Assembly: GCF_036785885.1 (NCBI RefSeq)
Contig: NC_092323.1
Coordinates: 806,001 to 870,000 of the forward strand
Reading direction: 5' to 3'
Length of the DNA: 64,000 bases
Origin: Coffea arabica
Taxonomy: Eukaryota; Streptophyta; Magnoliopsida; Gentianales; Rubiaceae
Positions 1 through 11,078 of the stretch are shown one piece after another; within the stretch, counting starts at the first letter, position 1; the number at the start of each line of letters is the position of its first letter. Under the pieces are notes generated by a model. It saw only the letters and a program-made list of their open reading frames with translations. It was not told the DNA's origin and did not search any database. The translations under genes and the position numbers were made by a program.

Positions 1-553
1 AGAGCAAATTGTGTATCCCTAGGCAAATTCTTCTTCCAGTACCAGAAGGGATATACACAAAATTTGTTCCAAATGCTACTCAAATGCGCTCACATTTTGA
101 TGAAATCATTTTACTCGAGTTGCATTGTGCAAAATGTTTAGAATTTGAATCGCCGTTCTTGTGTAGCACGAGTTACAGTAAAGAACATGAAAAACATAAA
201 TAAAATACTAGTTGAGAAATGAAAGTAGAGATCAGCAAAATTGAAATACCATTTCATCCATGACAATCAGAGATATCTGATATACTGTCCGTGGCCAAAC
301 TTGCAATCTAATCAGGCCTTGGTACATGAATTGGAGAACTTAAGTTCTCTCTTAGAAAGATAAGACAAGAGAGGAGTTACGGTCCCCGGGACTAATCAAA
401 CAAAGACCTAGATGGGAACAATGTCAAAAACATTCTAGAGTAAGGGTTGGCGCTAGAGAACCATCTTGACTTTAACTATGAAGATGACAAGTTCAATACT
501 CAAATCCTCCTGCTTGCCAACTACAAACACATGTATATAAATATACCCAGAAT
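1..553. other. 3' flank of the serine acetyltransferase gene; no gene seen
   Basis: AT-rich DNA without a credible coding region. The part next to position 553 should hold the 3' UTR of the minus-strand serine acetyltransferase gene. Short open frames here start at non-ATG codons and match no family I know. Confidence 0.5.
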
Positions 554-1762
554 CTAGATTACATAATCAGACCACTCAGATATATGTGAAGTGTGGTCCA
601 TGGTTAAACTGGGCATCTTGTCAAGCCTAATGGGGTTCTCCTTTCCTCCAACCAACCTTGCTGGATTTCCAACAGCAGTAGTCCTAGCAGGCACCTCCTT
701 GAGCACAACTGAACCAGCGCCAATTTTAGCCCCGTCACCAATTCTAACATTCCCCAAGACACAAGTACCAGCACCAATTAACACCCCATCACCAAGTTTT
801 GGGTGCCTATCTCCAGATGCCTTGCCAGTGCCCCCAAGGGTCACATTGTGCAAGATTGAAACATTATTTCCAATCACCGCAGTCTCTCCAATAACAACGC
901 CGGTAGCATGATCAAGCAATATTCCCCTTCCAATCTCTGCCCCAGGATGAATATCCACTGCAAAAACTTCAGATACTCTGTTTTGTATCAACAGTGCCAA
1001 TATTTTCCTCCCATTAGACCACAAACTATGAGCCACCCTATGAGCCTGGCAGGCTAAAAATCCTTTGAAATTCAAGAAACAGTGCACATAACTGATACAA
1101 GCAGGGTCTCTTTCCTTAACTGCTCTCAAATCATCCTTGACAGCTCTAATAATTTCCTTATCCTCAGCTATAACACCTAAGAAAAGATCAAACAACGTAC
1201 CACTAGGAAGAGTCCCAGAATTGCTCAATTTAACAGAAAGATGATTAGCTAAAGCACTTTCCAAGGAATCATGTGCCAATATAGAATTAACATAGAAATT
1301 TGACAAGATAGGTTCCTGCAAAATATCTGATCTTGCCTCATTTTTCATCCTCACCCATAAATCATCCTGATTTTCAACAGGGTCAAAGCTGCCCAAATCT
1401 TCGGGGATGCGTATGCTTTTTGAATGATTCTCAGAATTCGGCACACAAGAAACAAGGTCAGAAAAATTGGGTCTGCAGTATTTTATGTAATTGCAGACAC
1501 GATCATCAATTTGGGACCCGTTTGGATCGCAAGAAAGTGAGCTGGTCCTAGAATTCTCTGCTCTTGAAGTGTGAATACAGGCTGCCATGGCTAAAGCTTG
1601 AATCTTAGGAGTTTTGGGAGGGTTAAAAAAGATGGCTTTGAGAATGTTTGTTGGTGATCTGAGAAAATCTGTGGACATAGGCACAAGGAGACGAGGGGAT
1701 GACAAGTGAGATTTATATAGAGGCGGAGGAATTGTGGATAGAGCAATAACCAGAAATTTCAT
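554..1762 (-). CDS. SERAT2: Serine O-acetyltransferase, plastid/mitochondrial SERAT2 type
   Basis: Transfers acetyl from acetyl-CoA to L-serine, giving O-acetylserine, the committed step of cysteine synthesis; it binds O-acetylserine (thiol) lyase in the cysteine synthase complex. The 402-residue protein is encoded without introns, as in Arabidopsis SERAT2 genes. A SATase N-terminal helical domain spans about residues 130-240 (ERDPACISYVHCFLNFKG is diagnostic). A left-handed beta-helix of hexapeptide repeats runs from about 270 to 370. The catalytic-type Asp-His pair lies at D284/H285 in LLDHATG. The C-terminus ends SEWSDYVI; the terminal Ile is the known docking residue for O-acetylserine lyase. 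The first 58 residues are rich in Ser, Pro and basic residues and look like a transit peptide. A second in-frame Met (M59, ATG at 1586-1588) begins MAACIHT, which resembles the start of SERAT2;1, and it sits in a better start context. It could be SERAT2;1- or SERAT2;2-like. Confidence 0.95.
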   Translation of the reverse strand: MKFLVIALSTIPPPLYKSHLSSPRLLVPMSTDFLRSPTNILKAIFFNPPKTPKIQALAMAACIHTSRAENSRTSSLSCDPNGSQIDDRVCNYIKYCRPNFSDLVSCVPNSENHSKSIRIPEDLGSFDPVENQDDLWVRMKNEARSDILQEPILSNFYVNSILAHDSLESALANHLSVKLSNSGTLPSGTLFDLFLGVIAEDKEIIRAVKDDLRAVKERDPACISYVHCFLNFKGFLACQAHRVAHSLWSNGRKILALLIQNRVSEVFAVDIHPGAEIGRGILLDHATGVVIGETAVIGNNVSILHNVTLGGTGKASGDRHPKLGDGVLIGAGTCVLGNVRIGDGAKIGAGSVVLKEVPARTTAVGNPARLVGGKENPIRLDKMPSLTMDHTSHISEWSDYVI

Positions 1763-1862
1763 ACAAAAATAAAAAAAAATTAATTGCTACTAGTACTAAT
1801 TATGTTCCTCGGAGCAGAAGAGAAGAGAGAGAATAAAAAGAATTTCTTGTGCGAATCTTCCG

Positions 1863-1870
1863 TTTATATA
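1863..1870 (-). promoter_or_regulatory. Probable TATA box of the serine acetyltransferase gene
   Basis: The minus strand reads TATATAAA about 100 nt upstream of the first ATG (1762). This spacing suits a plant core promoter with a short 5' UTR. No transcript support. Confidence 0.5.
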
Positions 1871-2637
1871 ATGATGGATGCTCCTACGGCATACGCCGGT
1901 ACTGTATTTATTTATTGTTCATAGAAGATGGTCCAATCCAAATACAGCCATAAACGTATCCAACAAATTTCTTTTCTATTCTCATTTTATATTTTTATGG
2001 CGCCGGTCAATAGGAAAGTCGGCATAATTTTTTTTTTTTTTTTTTTTTTGCATTTGCATATTTTGTTCTTGTCTTTTTTTTTTTTTTTTTTTTTGAACTT
2101 TTTCATTTACTATTAAGTGAGAAATAATATGTGCATATTTTGTTCTTGTCTATTTTTATGGAACCAATCAATTGAAGGTCCACATAATTTATCTCACCTT
2201 AGAAAGTTGCAATTGCATATCTATTGTCCGAGGATAGTGGCATTAATTAGTTTCTTTTTTAAGGTAGATTTTTTTATTTAGAAAATCCAAATGGCAATCT
2301 TCTTCGAGTTGACAAATGGAGAAACAGTTAACGTTTGAAATCTAAGGTATCAAACGCACTTGGTGACATATACTATCACTTGCGGTTTTTCACACTTGTC
2401 TTTATTTAGCCAAATGGTTGCGTTGGATTGCAATTTTTTGAAATTTTTATAGAAAGTGTAATGTAACAATTTGATACATATGAAGTAAAAAAATGATTGA
2501 AAAATATATTTACGAAAAACGCAGAAATTCTTTTGATAAAAAATCCCTTTCCAAACAATGCGGCATTAGAATTTTTTTTTTTGATAAAAAACCTCTTTCC
2601 AAACAAGGCGTCATTCAATCTCACATGGACTGCAATC
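1871..2637. other. Upstream region of serine acetyltransferase; no gene
   Basis: Intergenic DNA with two long T runs (about 2029-2049 and 2078-2094) and no coding signal. It carries the upstream promoter of the minus-strand gene and ends at the LINE target-site duplication. Confidence 0.5.
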
Positions 2638-4206
2638 AACCAGGTAATTTGTATAAGCTCCTTAAAGCCAAATACTTCAAAGGCACCTTAATCTGGAAGA
2701 TGAAAGAGAAACATACTGATTCATGGTGTTGGAAAAGCATTTTGAGTGCAAGGTCATTGCTGGAAGAGAGGGTGAGGAAGAGGGTGGGAGATGGGAAGAC
2801 TATAGACATCTGGAAGGATAGATGGATCCCTGGGGTGGCAGGAGGGAAGGTGAGCACACAACAGGATTCAGGTCTAGGATTGGGTAGAGTTAGTGAGCTG
2901 ATTAAAAATGGGAATTGGAATGAGGAGTTGCTGGGAAGGGTGTTTGTTAAGAAAGATAGGGAGAGGATTCTGCAGATTCCCTTGAGCCTGCAAGATACCA
3001 AGGATAGACTCTTCTGGGCATATTTTGCTTTTGGGGAGTACACTGTCAAGTCTGGTTACAGGTCTGCTCAGGAGAGGAAGATAGGTAGGAGGGTGAGAAA
3101 TAGTCATGAGGAATCTGGATGTAGGAACGAGGTAAATGCAAGGGGATGGGAAGCTTATGGCAACTTAATATGAAGCATAAACTGAAACATTTTATCTGGA
3201 AATGCATGAAGGGTATTCTGCCAGTCAATAAAAACATCAAGACTGGGAGCATGCAAAGCGGGCCACTGTATAAATGCTGTGAGGTTGTTCAGAGTCGACT
3301 GAACATATGTTGTTTCTATGTAATCATGTAGAGGCTATTTGAAAAATGGCTCCAATTCAGTGGGATGGTTTGGAAAGTTTGAGAGGGAAGTTTTGGTTGT
3401 GATAGTCTGAGTTGGTGGAGGCAACAGTTAAGGAGAAGGGGGAGGAGCACATTACTTTCACAGTCAACCTGCTATGACAAATATGGAAGGATAGGAATGA
3501 GATAAACTTCAATAGAAAGGGTAGGGCTCCAGGGGTAGTGGTACATAAGGCATTAACAGAATGGTTGGAGTACTAGGAGATCCAGGGTGAGGGAATGGAG
3601 GAAGAGAGGGAGTTAAGGCAAAGGGTAGGGTAGCAAGAAAGATGGGTTGCTCCTGATAAAGGGTGGATCAAGTTGAATACTGATGTTGTCTTGAATCAGC
3701 AGATAAATAAAGCTGGCTGGGGTATTGTTGCTAAAGATTGGAAGGGGAAGCTGGTTGCTATATGGGCTTGTCCTTCCTTTACATATTCAGCACCAATACT
3801 CGAGGAGGCATTGGCAATCAGAACTGCAATGGTTAAACTACTTTGGAAGGCTGGGAAAGGATCATTGTAGAATCAGATTGTAAGGCTGTAATAGATAGAA
3901 TACAGAAGGATACGGATGATGTGGTTATATCCACAATCTTGCAGGATATTAAGCTGCTAAAACATAACTTTGAGGAATGTTGTTTCTCCTTTGTTTGAAG
4001 GGAGTTCAACTTTGTTAGCCATAAGTTAGCAAAATTTGCTCTAAATTTAGGATTTGTTATTGATTGGAAAGCTTGTTTTCTAGTTTGGTTGCTTGATAGT
4101 GCTCAAGCAAACATTGAGGAGCAGTTGCTCTAGAATGTGTAACTTGGTTTTGATGAACGAAATGTTGCCGTTTTGACCCAAAAAAAAAAAAACCAAGTAA
4201 TTTGTA
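2638..4206 (+). mobile_element. 5'-truncated L1-type LINE with target-site duplications
   Basis: Degenerate 3' end of a plant L1-clade non-LTR retrotransposon. About 2655-3100 encodes the post-RT region with the familiar WxWxSIL, LLEExVRxRVGDGxxIxIWxDxWIP and YTVKSGY motifs, followed by a zf-RVT-like part (about 3146-3330). About 3660-4050 encodes a plant-type RNase H (LNTDVVLNQQ, AGWGIVAKDWKGKLVA, EEALAIRTA). The frame changes several times and there are stops, so it is dead. It ends in TTTTGACCC plus an A tail (4178-4190). A 16-bp duplication flanks it, 2638-2653 and 4191-4206 (AACCAGGTAATTTGTA versus AACCAAGTAATTTGTA, one mismatch). This defines both ends and shows target-primed insertion of a 5'-truncated copy. 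Confidence 0.9.
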
Positions 4207-4319
4207 CAGTAAATTGTAATTTGCTATTGGGAGGGCAATAAGCAATTTGGTGGGCAATAGCCAAAAGTTTATCTAGTTGGTGTCCTAAGGCACTATAAAT
4301 CCAAAAAAAATAGAAAGTA

Positions 4320-4800
4320 AATTTGTTATTAAAGTTTTAAAATAATTATATAACCCACAAAATTTTACATACATGGCATTACAGAAAGTAGTATAGTATT
4401 CTAAATAATCTCATATCCAAACACCGCTAATAAGGACTAAATATTTCAAATAATCTCATGGCCAAATACCATTAATGATTTCATGAAAGAAAAAATTGTG
4501 CAAATAATCCACTATCCAAACAAAATATATGGGACAAGTTTTTGAAAAAAAATGTGGTAGCATTTTTTTATATGATGTATGTGAGATAAAAAGATATTTG
4601 AAAAATGTATTAATGATATAAATAAATAAAATGTGCAAATAACTCACTATCAAGACAAATTGTTCTTTTGCAATATTAAAATGTATTATAAAAATTTGAA
4701 ATATGTAACGTAGAAAGATAAATAAAAAAAATGTGTTCACAAAAAGTTTAAAAAATTTTGGAAAAAAAAAAAGGTAATCCAAACAGGACTCCAATTGGAC
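4320..4800 (+). mobile_element. Degenerate MITE(s) of the window-wide GTTTGGAT family
   Basis: Contains the family core (tatgatgtatgtgagataaa at about 4571) and several ATCCAAAC ends (near 4411, 4515 and 4776). It is probably a composite of more than one damaged copy, and the ends are not resolved. Confidence 0.4.
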
Positions 4801-4977
4801 GAACCAAACGCAATTGCTATAGACCAATGATGATGAAACGTGGAAATGTTAAAAGCTGGCAGCGGGAGCGTTTAAAGAAAATAATGATGTAACTGCTTTC
4901 GTAATCGAACCTAATAATTGGACTCAAATCAATGCAGCCACCTTCCCGGACGGATGCAAAAAACGGTATTCAGTGTG

Positions 4978-5000
4978 GCCGCCGCCGCCGCCGCCGCCGC
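4978..5000 (+). repeat. (GCC)n microsatellite
   Basis: Twenty-three bases of uninterrupted GCC repeat, standing out in AT-rich DNA. It is not inside any recognised gene. Confidence 0.9.
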
Positions 5001-5405
5001 ACACATATCGTATTCTTCTTGAACACAAACCCCCCATAAGGTTTGTCACAACACAAGCGTGGCAGGCGAATTATGTAATCCCTTACGTCCGGGGAGGTTA
5101 ATTATTTATGCGTCCACCTGAAGCGTCCGCATACAATTCCTATCGTTTGACAATTGAGGTTATTTGCATTCTTCAATTTCATATCATTTTATGTACATTT
5201 AGTAGCAGTATATCACATCACTGATCACCCCATAAACTAATGCATATTAGTTGTGGTTATTTCATCCAAAAGGGTCCATCTAAATGCCAATGATTGGCCA
5301 AAAATGAAAATGCGAAAAAATTTACAGTTTCTCCATTATGCATTGTGATTAAATACTACGCGCAAACCACATTTAAGACTTCCATTACTGATTTGCATTT
5401 TGATA

Positions 5406-5812
5406 CTCCCCTGTTCCATTTTGATAGTTCTAGTTTTTTTTTTCACACAATTTAAGAAAAAATAATTAATTTTGTTAGAAAAATAAATTTAGATTGTTAT
5501 TTTTCTAAAATATCCTTACATTAAATAGAGTATAATTTTATATTAATTATTCATGAAAACTTGAATTGATAGTTTATGAAAATTTGAACTGATGATCAAG
5601 AAAAAATCAATCCTCATTTTACATTAAGTTGGGTATGTTATATTCAATAATAATTTATATTAAATAAGGTAATTTATACTAATAATAACCTACATTGAAT
5701 AAAAATATTTTAGAGAAATTAAAAGATAACTACACTCTTCAATTGAAAAGTGAACAACAGTTTGAGACAGATAAAAAAGGAAAACAGGATTATTAAAATG
5801 ACACATTCTGAT
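5406..5812 (+). mobile_element. Stowaway-type MITE, copy 1 (degenerate right end)
   Basis: Starts after a TA with CTCCCCTGTTCCATTTTGAT, a variant of the Stowaway terminus CTCCCTCCGTCCCATTTTGA. The interior matches copies 2 and 4 (ttttttcacacaatttaaga, aaataaatttagattgttat). The right terminus is recognisable but badly decayed, so the end is approximate. Confidence 0.75.
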
Positions 5813-7870
5813 TGATTATTCGTCCAAATTGGGATGGTTTCGGCAATTGGCATTTATTTATTGGGTAATAATGGAGCCTCATTCATAGAAATAAGAGTCG
5901 CAAAAGCAATAGATTCCCTAGCAACAAAACGAGGCATGCGCACTTCCTAGGAATTGGCATTCATGACTCATGAGCAGTCCCCTTCGCTTACTTTATGGTA
6001 GTAAAATTCAGTGATGGGGATGTTGTATTATCAACTTTGAAGATGAAAGAAGTGGATAGAACTTTTGGGTCTCCTACCCTGCAATCTTCTTCGTCACTCC
6101 CTGAAGGGCCCTCCGGTCAATGTCGATTCTTTTGTGGTTTGAACTTTGAATTGGCTTTTCATCAGCCAGAGCAGCTACATTCATTTCATTCGACCTCCAG
6201 CATATCAGTAAGAGCCGCCTATACTAGGCAGTTTTGGCTTGTATATTAGAGTCTTGGTTGTCAAGATAGCTAGTGCCTTCCACTTGCAAGAAACACAGCA
6301 GTTGAGCATTTGAGACTCTAAATTTGATCTGTAATGAATTAGTAGGATCCTTTAGGTTTTTAAGCGAGGAGGGATGGATTGAATGATACGGAAGTTGAGA
6401 ATATAAGCGATAGGTTTCGGATTTGAGAGCTCCCATCCCACTTACATTGAACCCAAAAAAAAAAAAAAAAGAGCATCCTTTGTTTCCTGTCTTCTTCCCC
6501 AGAACCCAAGATTCAGGGACATGATTTGTTGATAACCATCATATATGCTCGGACAAGGGGCACGAATGGTTACAAGTGCAACCGTCTCCAATAGTTTTGG
6601 TTATTTTTAACAGCGCATAACTTTGGTTACACACAGCATAACTTTGTTTACACAACATGTAACTTTAGTACAAAATTTTACGGGCCTCACACATGATGTG
6701 AAAATCGATGCATAACTTGTTATCTGATCGCACAAAGTTTTTTGGCCAAAATTATGACCATTAACTGCTCAGGGACGGTCACCGTCCCTGCCCCATTTCC
6801 CGCATGCTCAGCACTGACAAACACTTTTGACTCTGGCGTCATAAAGAATCACAATAAGATAGTATAATAATATCAGCATATGCTAACTAGGCAAACCCAA
6901 TACGTGCTGTAAAGCAACATAACGCTTCATCACTTGAGAATTACACGCAGGGCTTTAAAGTTTAAATTTGATAAACTTTGGCTGGGGATTAGTCTGCAGA
7001 AGCATACACGTCAGCGGAGAACTTCAAAGATTCACAAAATTTTCCCCACTCTGTGTTGCCACTTGACGCTTTTCTGGCAGCCCAGCAGAGACTTGGTGTC
7101 CATTAGTTGACCATGTTGGCTGCCAAATCAACTTACTATACCAGTACCATTGACGTAGTCTTTCCTTGCACCCATCTTGGTGAAGGCCCAAGGTCCCAGT
7201 AATACATGCAGTTGGAGGAGAGAGCAGTCAACGACAGGATACAATGGAAAAAAAAAAAAAAAAAACTTGATATGGCATCAAGGGCTAGGCGAAATTAGCA
7301 AAGAATTCGCGAGTCCACGAACCATAACAAATTATCCGACTCTATCCTGGCTTACTACACAAGTAACAAAAGTCATTATATTATCATGGTACCAAGTTTT
7401 CTATTATTGCTTAGAAAAACAAGGGTAATGTGTTTCAGCAGTTACCACAAATCTTGGAAGATTATTAGGAGAAATTTACTCGGGAAATGAAAGCCAAATG
7501 GCTGGTTGACACTTGACAGCATGGGAAAGATGATCAAAAACCTGACAGCATGCGTGAAAAAGCTGAGCCCAACTAGATTGTCTCCAATTGTAGAAATTGA
7601 GCAAAGAGCCACAATGCTAACGAGTGTGCAAATTTTCAGTAGACGCTATCCCAAGCCAAAAGCGTATGATGTCATAAAAAAGATACATGAATTCACAGCA
7701 ACAGCAAAACATATTATAAACATCGCAAAATGTAAGATGGCAGTAAGATCCTGTTATGATATCCATAAGAGTTAATGCCAATTACATCATCCTCTTCAAT
7801 GCTATGCTAATGGCCATTCTACAACGCACAGATATTCAAAAGTAACCATTAAAATGAAAAGAGTGCTATA
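5813..7870. other. Intergenic; one dispersed repeat, no gene
   Basis: No family match in any frame. The only structure is the dispersed repeat at 6568-6794. The part nearest 7870 should hold the 3' UTR of the S10 gene. Short open frames here have no homology that I recognise. Confidence 0.45.
6568..6794 (+). repeat. Dispersed repeat, copy A, class unknown
   Basis: Begins near GTGCAACCGT and ends near CAGGGACGGTCACCGTCCCT. The same block appears inverted at 21405-21616, with the same order of motifs (GTGCAACCGT, repeated TAACTTT/ACACA units, CTCACAC, then CAGGGACGGTC). No coding potential, and no terminal duplication that I could find. Confidence 0.6.
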
Positions 7871-10250
7871 TCATAGCTTGACCTCCACATCAACCCCAGC
7901 AGGAAGGTCGAGCTGCATCAGCGAGTCAATTGTTTGGGCAGTGGGGTAAAGTATGTCAATAAGACGTTGATGAGTTCTGATTTCAAAGTGAAACCTGGCG
8001 TCTTTGTGGACATGGGGAGATTTCAGAACACAATATACCCGCTTCTTGGTTGGTAACGGCACAGGACCCATTGTCTTTGCGTTTGTATTCTTTGCAGCAT
8101 CCATTATCTGCTTGCATGAGTCTTCTATCAGGGGTACCCAATATGACCTCAATTTGATCCTAATCTTCTGCTTTGGTGCTACCTGAAAACGTGTTTTTTT
8201 GGTAAGTATAGACGTACAGTACATGTCTTTCTTAGATAATAAATTCCAGCAAGTACAACTATAAATGGCTCAAAACTTTCATCTGTAAAAAGGCTTTGCA
8301 ATTTTCGACTGTTGTGCAATCGCCACAACATGACATTTAGGCCATCAGATAGCAATTAGATTAGCCTGTTTTTTGCTAGTTTCTTCTTCCTCTGTGTGAT
8401 GCTGTAACTTGATTTCAGTCTGGATAGAAAGTTTCCCAAGTTCCAATAGTTATCCACAGGACCAAGAACTAGCTCTTGGAGCCATGTAAATCTTTATATA
8501 TCCCTCCTATATAGAATGCGATTACACGAGCATTCCACTAATTAATCAGTTGGTGATGTTGTAGCAATCCAATCACAGAAGGCCCATGGACAAGATCAAT
8601 TTCATGATAGTCATGTTTCTCAGTTATGAGAAAGCTTTGGACATGAGTGAGATGTCGAGATACCTTAAGTAGTGAATGTTGGTTTTCAGTAATATTATCT
8701 CCCTTGGAGAGGTATCTCAAAAGATGACCTCACATTTCCAGCTTTGTTTGTTATTGCAGCAAATCTGAATATGGAATCATCTCATGTAATAATGATGGGC
8801 AAAGCACGATTCTGTGACAGTCGATACCAGAACTCATGCATCGTGTAGGTAATATAATCATCTTATGTCAACTGAGGTAGGAAACTAAGGAAATGATTTA
8901 TGAAATTACTTGGAGATAGAAAGACAAAACCAATCAAATGGTCCATCAAGACGAAACTTCAAGACAAACATTGTCAGCCAACCAGCACAGTATTAGTAAG
9001 GCAAAGCTCAAAATACGAAGCACAATTAAGGAAGGAAATTGAAGACCAAAAACTCAAATGACCCATATATCAGGCACCCTTTGACTGATTCTTGATGAAG
9101 CATTTCATATAAAACTTTGTTCTTGATGCAGAGTTGTCATGACTTTGAATATAAAATCAAATTAAATTGAGAAAATAATTCCCAAGCTAGTGACGGTCAA
9201 TGGAGTCTACATCCGAGGAGTTTGCAAATAAAATTAAGAATCAAACCTATTAATGTTGGCTAGGAATAACAAGGTAAGTATATCTATGAAAAATCTTCAA
9301 CAATTGCATATACGAGTTTGGCAAACTCTCATGTTGCCACTCAAGTATCTAGTAGCTAAATAAAGCCATAATGTGATTAGTCGGTTCGCTTTTTTGTTTT
9401 GGCTCCCAAGAGATTACTCAAATCTGACAAAACTTGTGAAGAAGTAGCATATACTGCGAACCTCCTCAATACATTATAACAGAATAGCTGAAATTCCAAA
9501 AATCGATCTTTAGAATATCATTTTTGTTCCTTAAATTTGCCAAAAAGGATCTTTTGTTCAGGAAATGTATTGGCTCTCAGAGTTGTATTGAATTGCTTAA
9601 TTTCGGAAGCGCAAAACGCAGCTAGAGACATTATTGATGAAAATTCAAAATGCAAAAAAAAAAAAGAACACGTCATATTTACCACGTATCAGCACAATAT
9701 CATGGTGATATAATTCAGATATCCAAGAAATCTATTAAACCAAAGACCATAACCACCCTTTAGAAAAAAAAAAAAAAAAAAAAAGGAAAGGCAATAAAGA
9801 AAAAGAGACCCGGAAAGTTTCTAGTCAGAATTCATAATGGGCTCACCCTGTCAGAGTCGCCACCAGCACTCAACGTTTCAACACCAGAATCCTCACCCTG
9901 AAAACCCCACAAAAGAACACTCCTCAACCGCAAAGTTCAAAATACAATCTTGATCAATATTTAACTAAAATAGACTACAAAAAGCCAAAAAAAAAAAAGG
10001 GGGATAAAAATAAAAAGAATTATCAAACGAAAAATGAAACCTGAAAGCCAGTGGAGTCAGCAGTGTCCAAGACTTCAGGGGCAGCAGAGAGTGTTGAAAC
10101 TAAAAATCGAGAGGATTTTCCAAAAAGGGTCGGCAGTTTTGCCGCATTTGAAGGCAAAGAAAGAAGAGAAAGCTTGGGTTTTGCAGAGATTGTGGTGGAA
10201 GACGAATTGCATATTGGAAAAAGTGTGGTAGAAAGTGACGAAGATGACAT
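7871..10250 (-). CDS. RPS10: Plastid 30S ribosomal protein S10 (nuclear-encoded)
   Basis: Small-subunit ribosomal protein of the chloroplast. Exons (minus strand): 10041-10250, 9847-9897 and 7871-8182, all phase 0, giving 190 residues. The first 60 or so residues (MSSSSLSTTLFPICNSSS, Ser/Thr-rich, few acids) are a chloroplast transit peptide. The 51-nt middle exon adds an acidic linker of 17 residues (GEDSGVETLSAGGDSDR). The last exon carries the whole S10 fold: KIRIKLRSYW, GPVPLPTKKRVYCVLKSPHV, FEIRTHQRLIDI and the C-terminal LPAGVDVEVKL. The spacing of conserved residues fits bacterial and plastid S10. Intron 2 is 1,664 nt (8183-9846) and holds nothing recognisable. ATG at 10250 is the only upstream in-frame start with a transit peptide. 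Confidence 0.95.
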
Positions 10251-10746
10251 AGCTATTACTTAATTTCTTGAATTCAGCTTCACTTCTTTTCTTAGTTTTC
10301 GAATTTTGGTTCAGGCGTTGTCTATGAAGTATGGGAAGCTGGGAGCAATTCGTCCTGCAGAGCGAGCTTTGCAAATTTTGAGGTTTATCCTTAGAATTTT
10401 CGAATTTTTATTTATTTTCATTTCTGTTGACACCATGTGTTGTATGGGCCAATGCATATTTAGTCGGTACATTTGTAAGAGTAGAAGTGGGTGGGTCTAG
10501 TACTATTGGCAAAATACGAACTGGGCTAAGCCCATTATTTACAGATTGTACCTCGGACCCAAAGTTAGGGCGATTTTGTCCACGTAATATTTCTCTGATT
10601 TAGGCCCAAGTTAGCCCAACCCCAACTTGTGGTACTTTTAAGTTTTTACTTCTCTAGAGATGGTTCTTTCTAGTTCAATGTTTGTTTGACAGAGATCAAG
10701 CACACCAACAAATTAATCATTTTTTTCTTTGGACAAATGATATATA
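10251..10746. other. Upstream region of RPS10; no gene
   Basis: About 500 bases between the S10 start codon and a Stowaway element. It should hold the S10 promoter and 5' UTR. No TATA box stands out, and no other feature is seen. Confidence 0.45.
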
Positions 10747-11076
10747 CTCGCTCCGTCCCACTTTGATAGTCCTATTTCTTTTTTCACACAGTTTAAAAAA
10801 AAAGTAGTTAACTTTATTGGAAAAATAAATTTAGATTGCTATTTTCCTAAAATACCCTCACATTAAATATGGTACAACTTTATGGGAGCTTGAATTGATG
10901 GTAAAAAAAGAATCAACTCTCATTAAATGGGATAAGTTTATAGTAACAACTACTTACATTGAATAACGGTATTTTAGAAAAATTAAAATACAACTACATT
11001 TTTCAATTGGAAAGTGGACTACAATTTGGGACAGATGAAAAAGAAATACAGGACTATCAAAGTGAGACGGAGAGAG
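10747..11076 (+). mobile_element. Stowaway MITE, copy 2
   Basis: A 330-bp element flanked by TA (10745-10746 and 11077-11078). The left end CTCGCTCCGTCCCACTTTGA pairs with the right end TCAAAGTGAGACGGAGAGAG. The interior is closely related to copies 1 and 4, including the shared block near GGAGCTTGAATTGATGGTAA. Non-coding; Tc1/mariner (Stowaway) class by termini and TA target. Confidence 0.92.
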
Positions 11077-11078
11077 TA

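Larger units (their letters stand above)
4207..5405. other. Intergenic DNA with degenerate MITE sequence; no gene
   Basis: No coding region. About 4320-4800 is made of degenerate copies of the GTTTGGAT-type MITE family (see the separate entry). A GCC microsatellite lies at 4978-5000. The remainder is AT-rich with no recognisable element. Confidence 0.5.

Noticed and set aside
591-911. Open frame of 106 codons on the plus strand
   Set aside because: Lies antisense within the serine acetyltransferase beta-helix; it is a shadow of the hexapeptide repeats.
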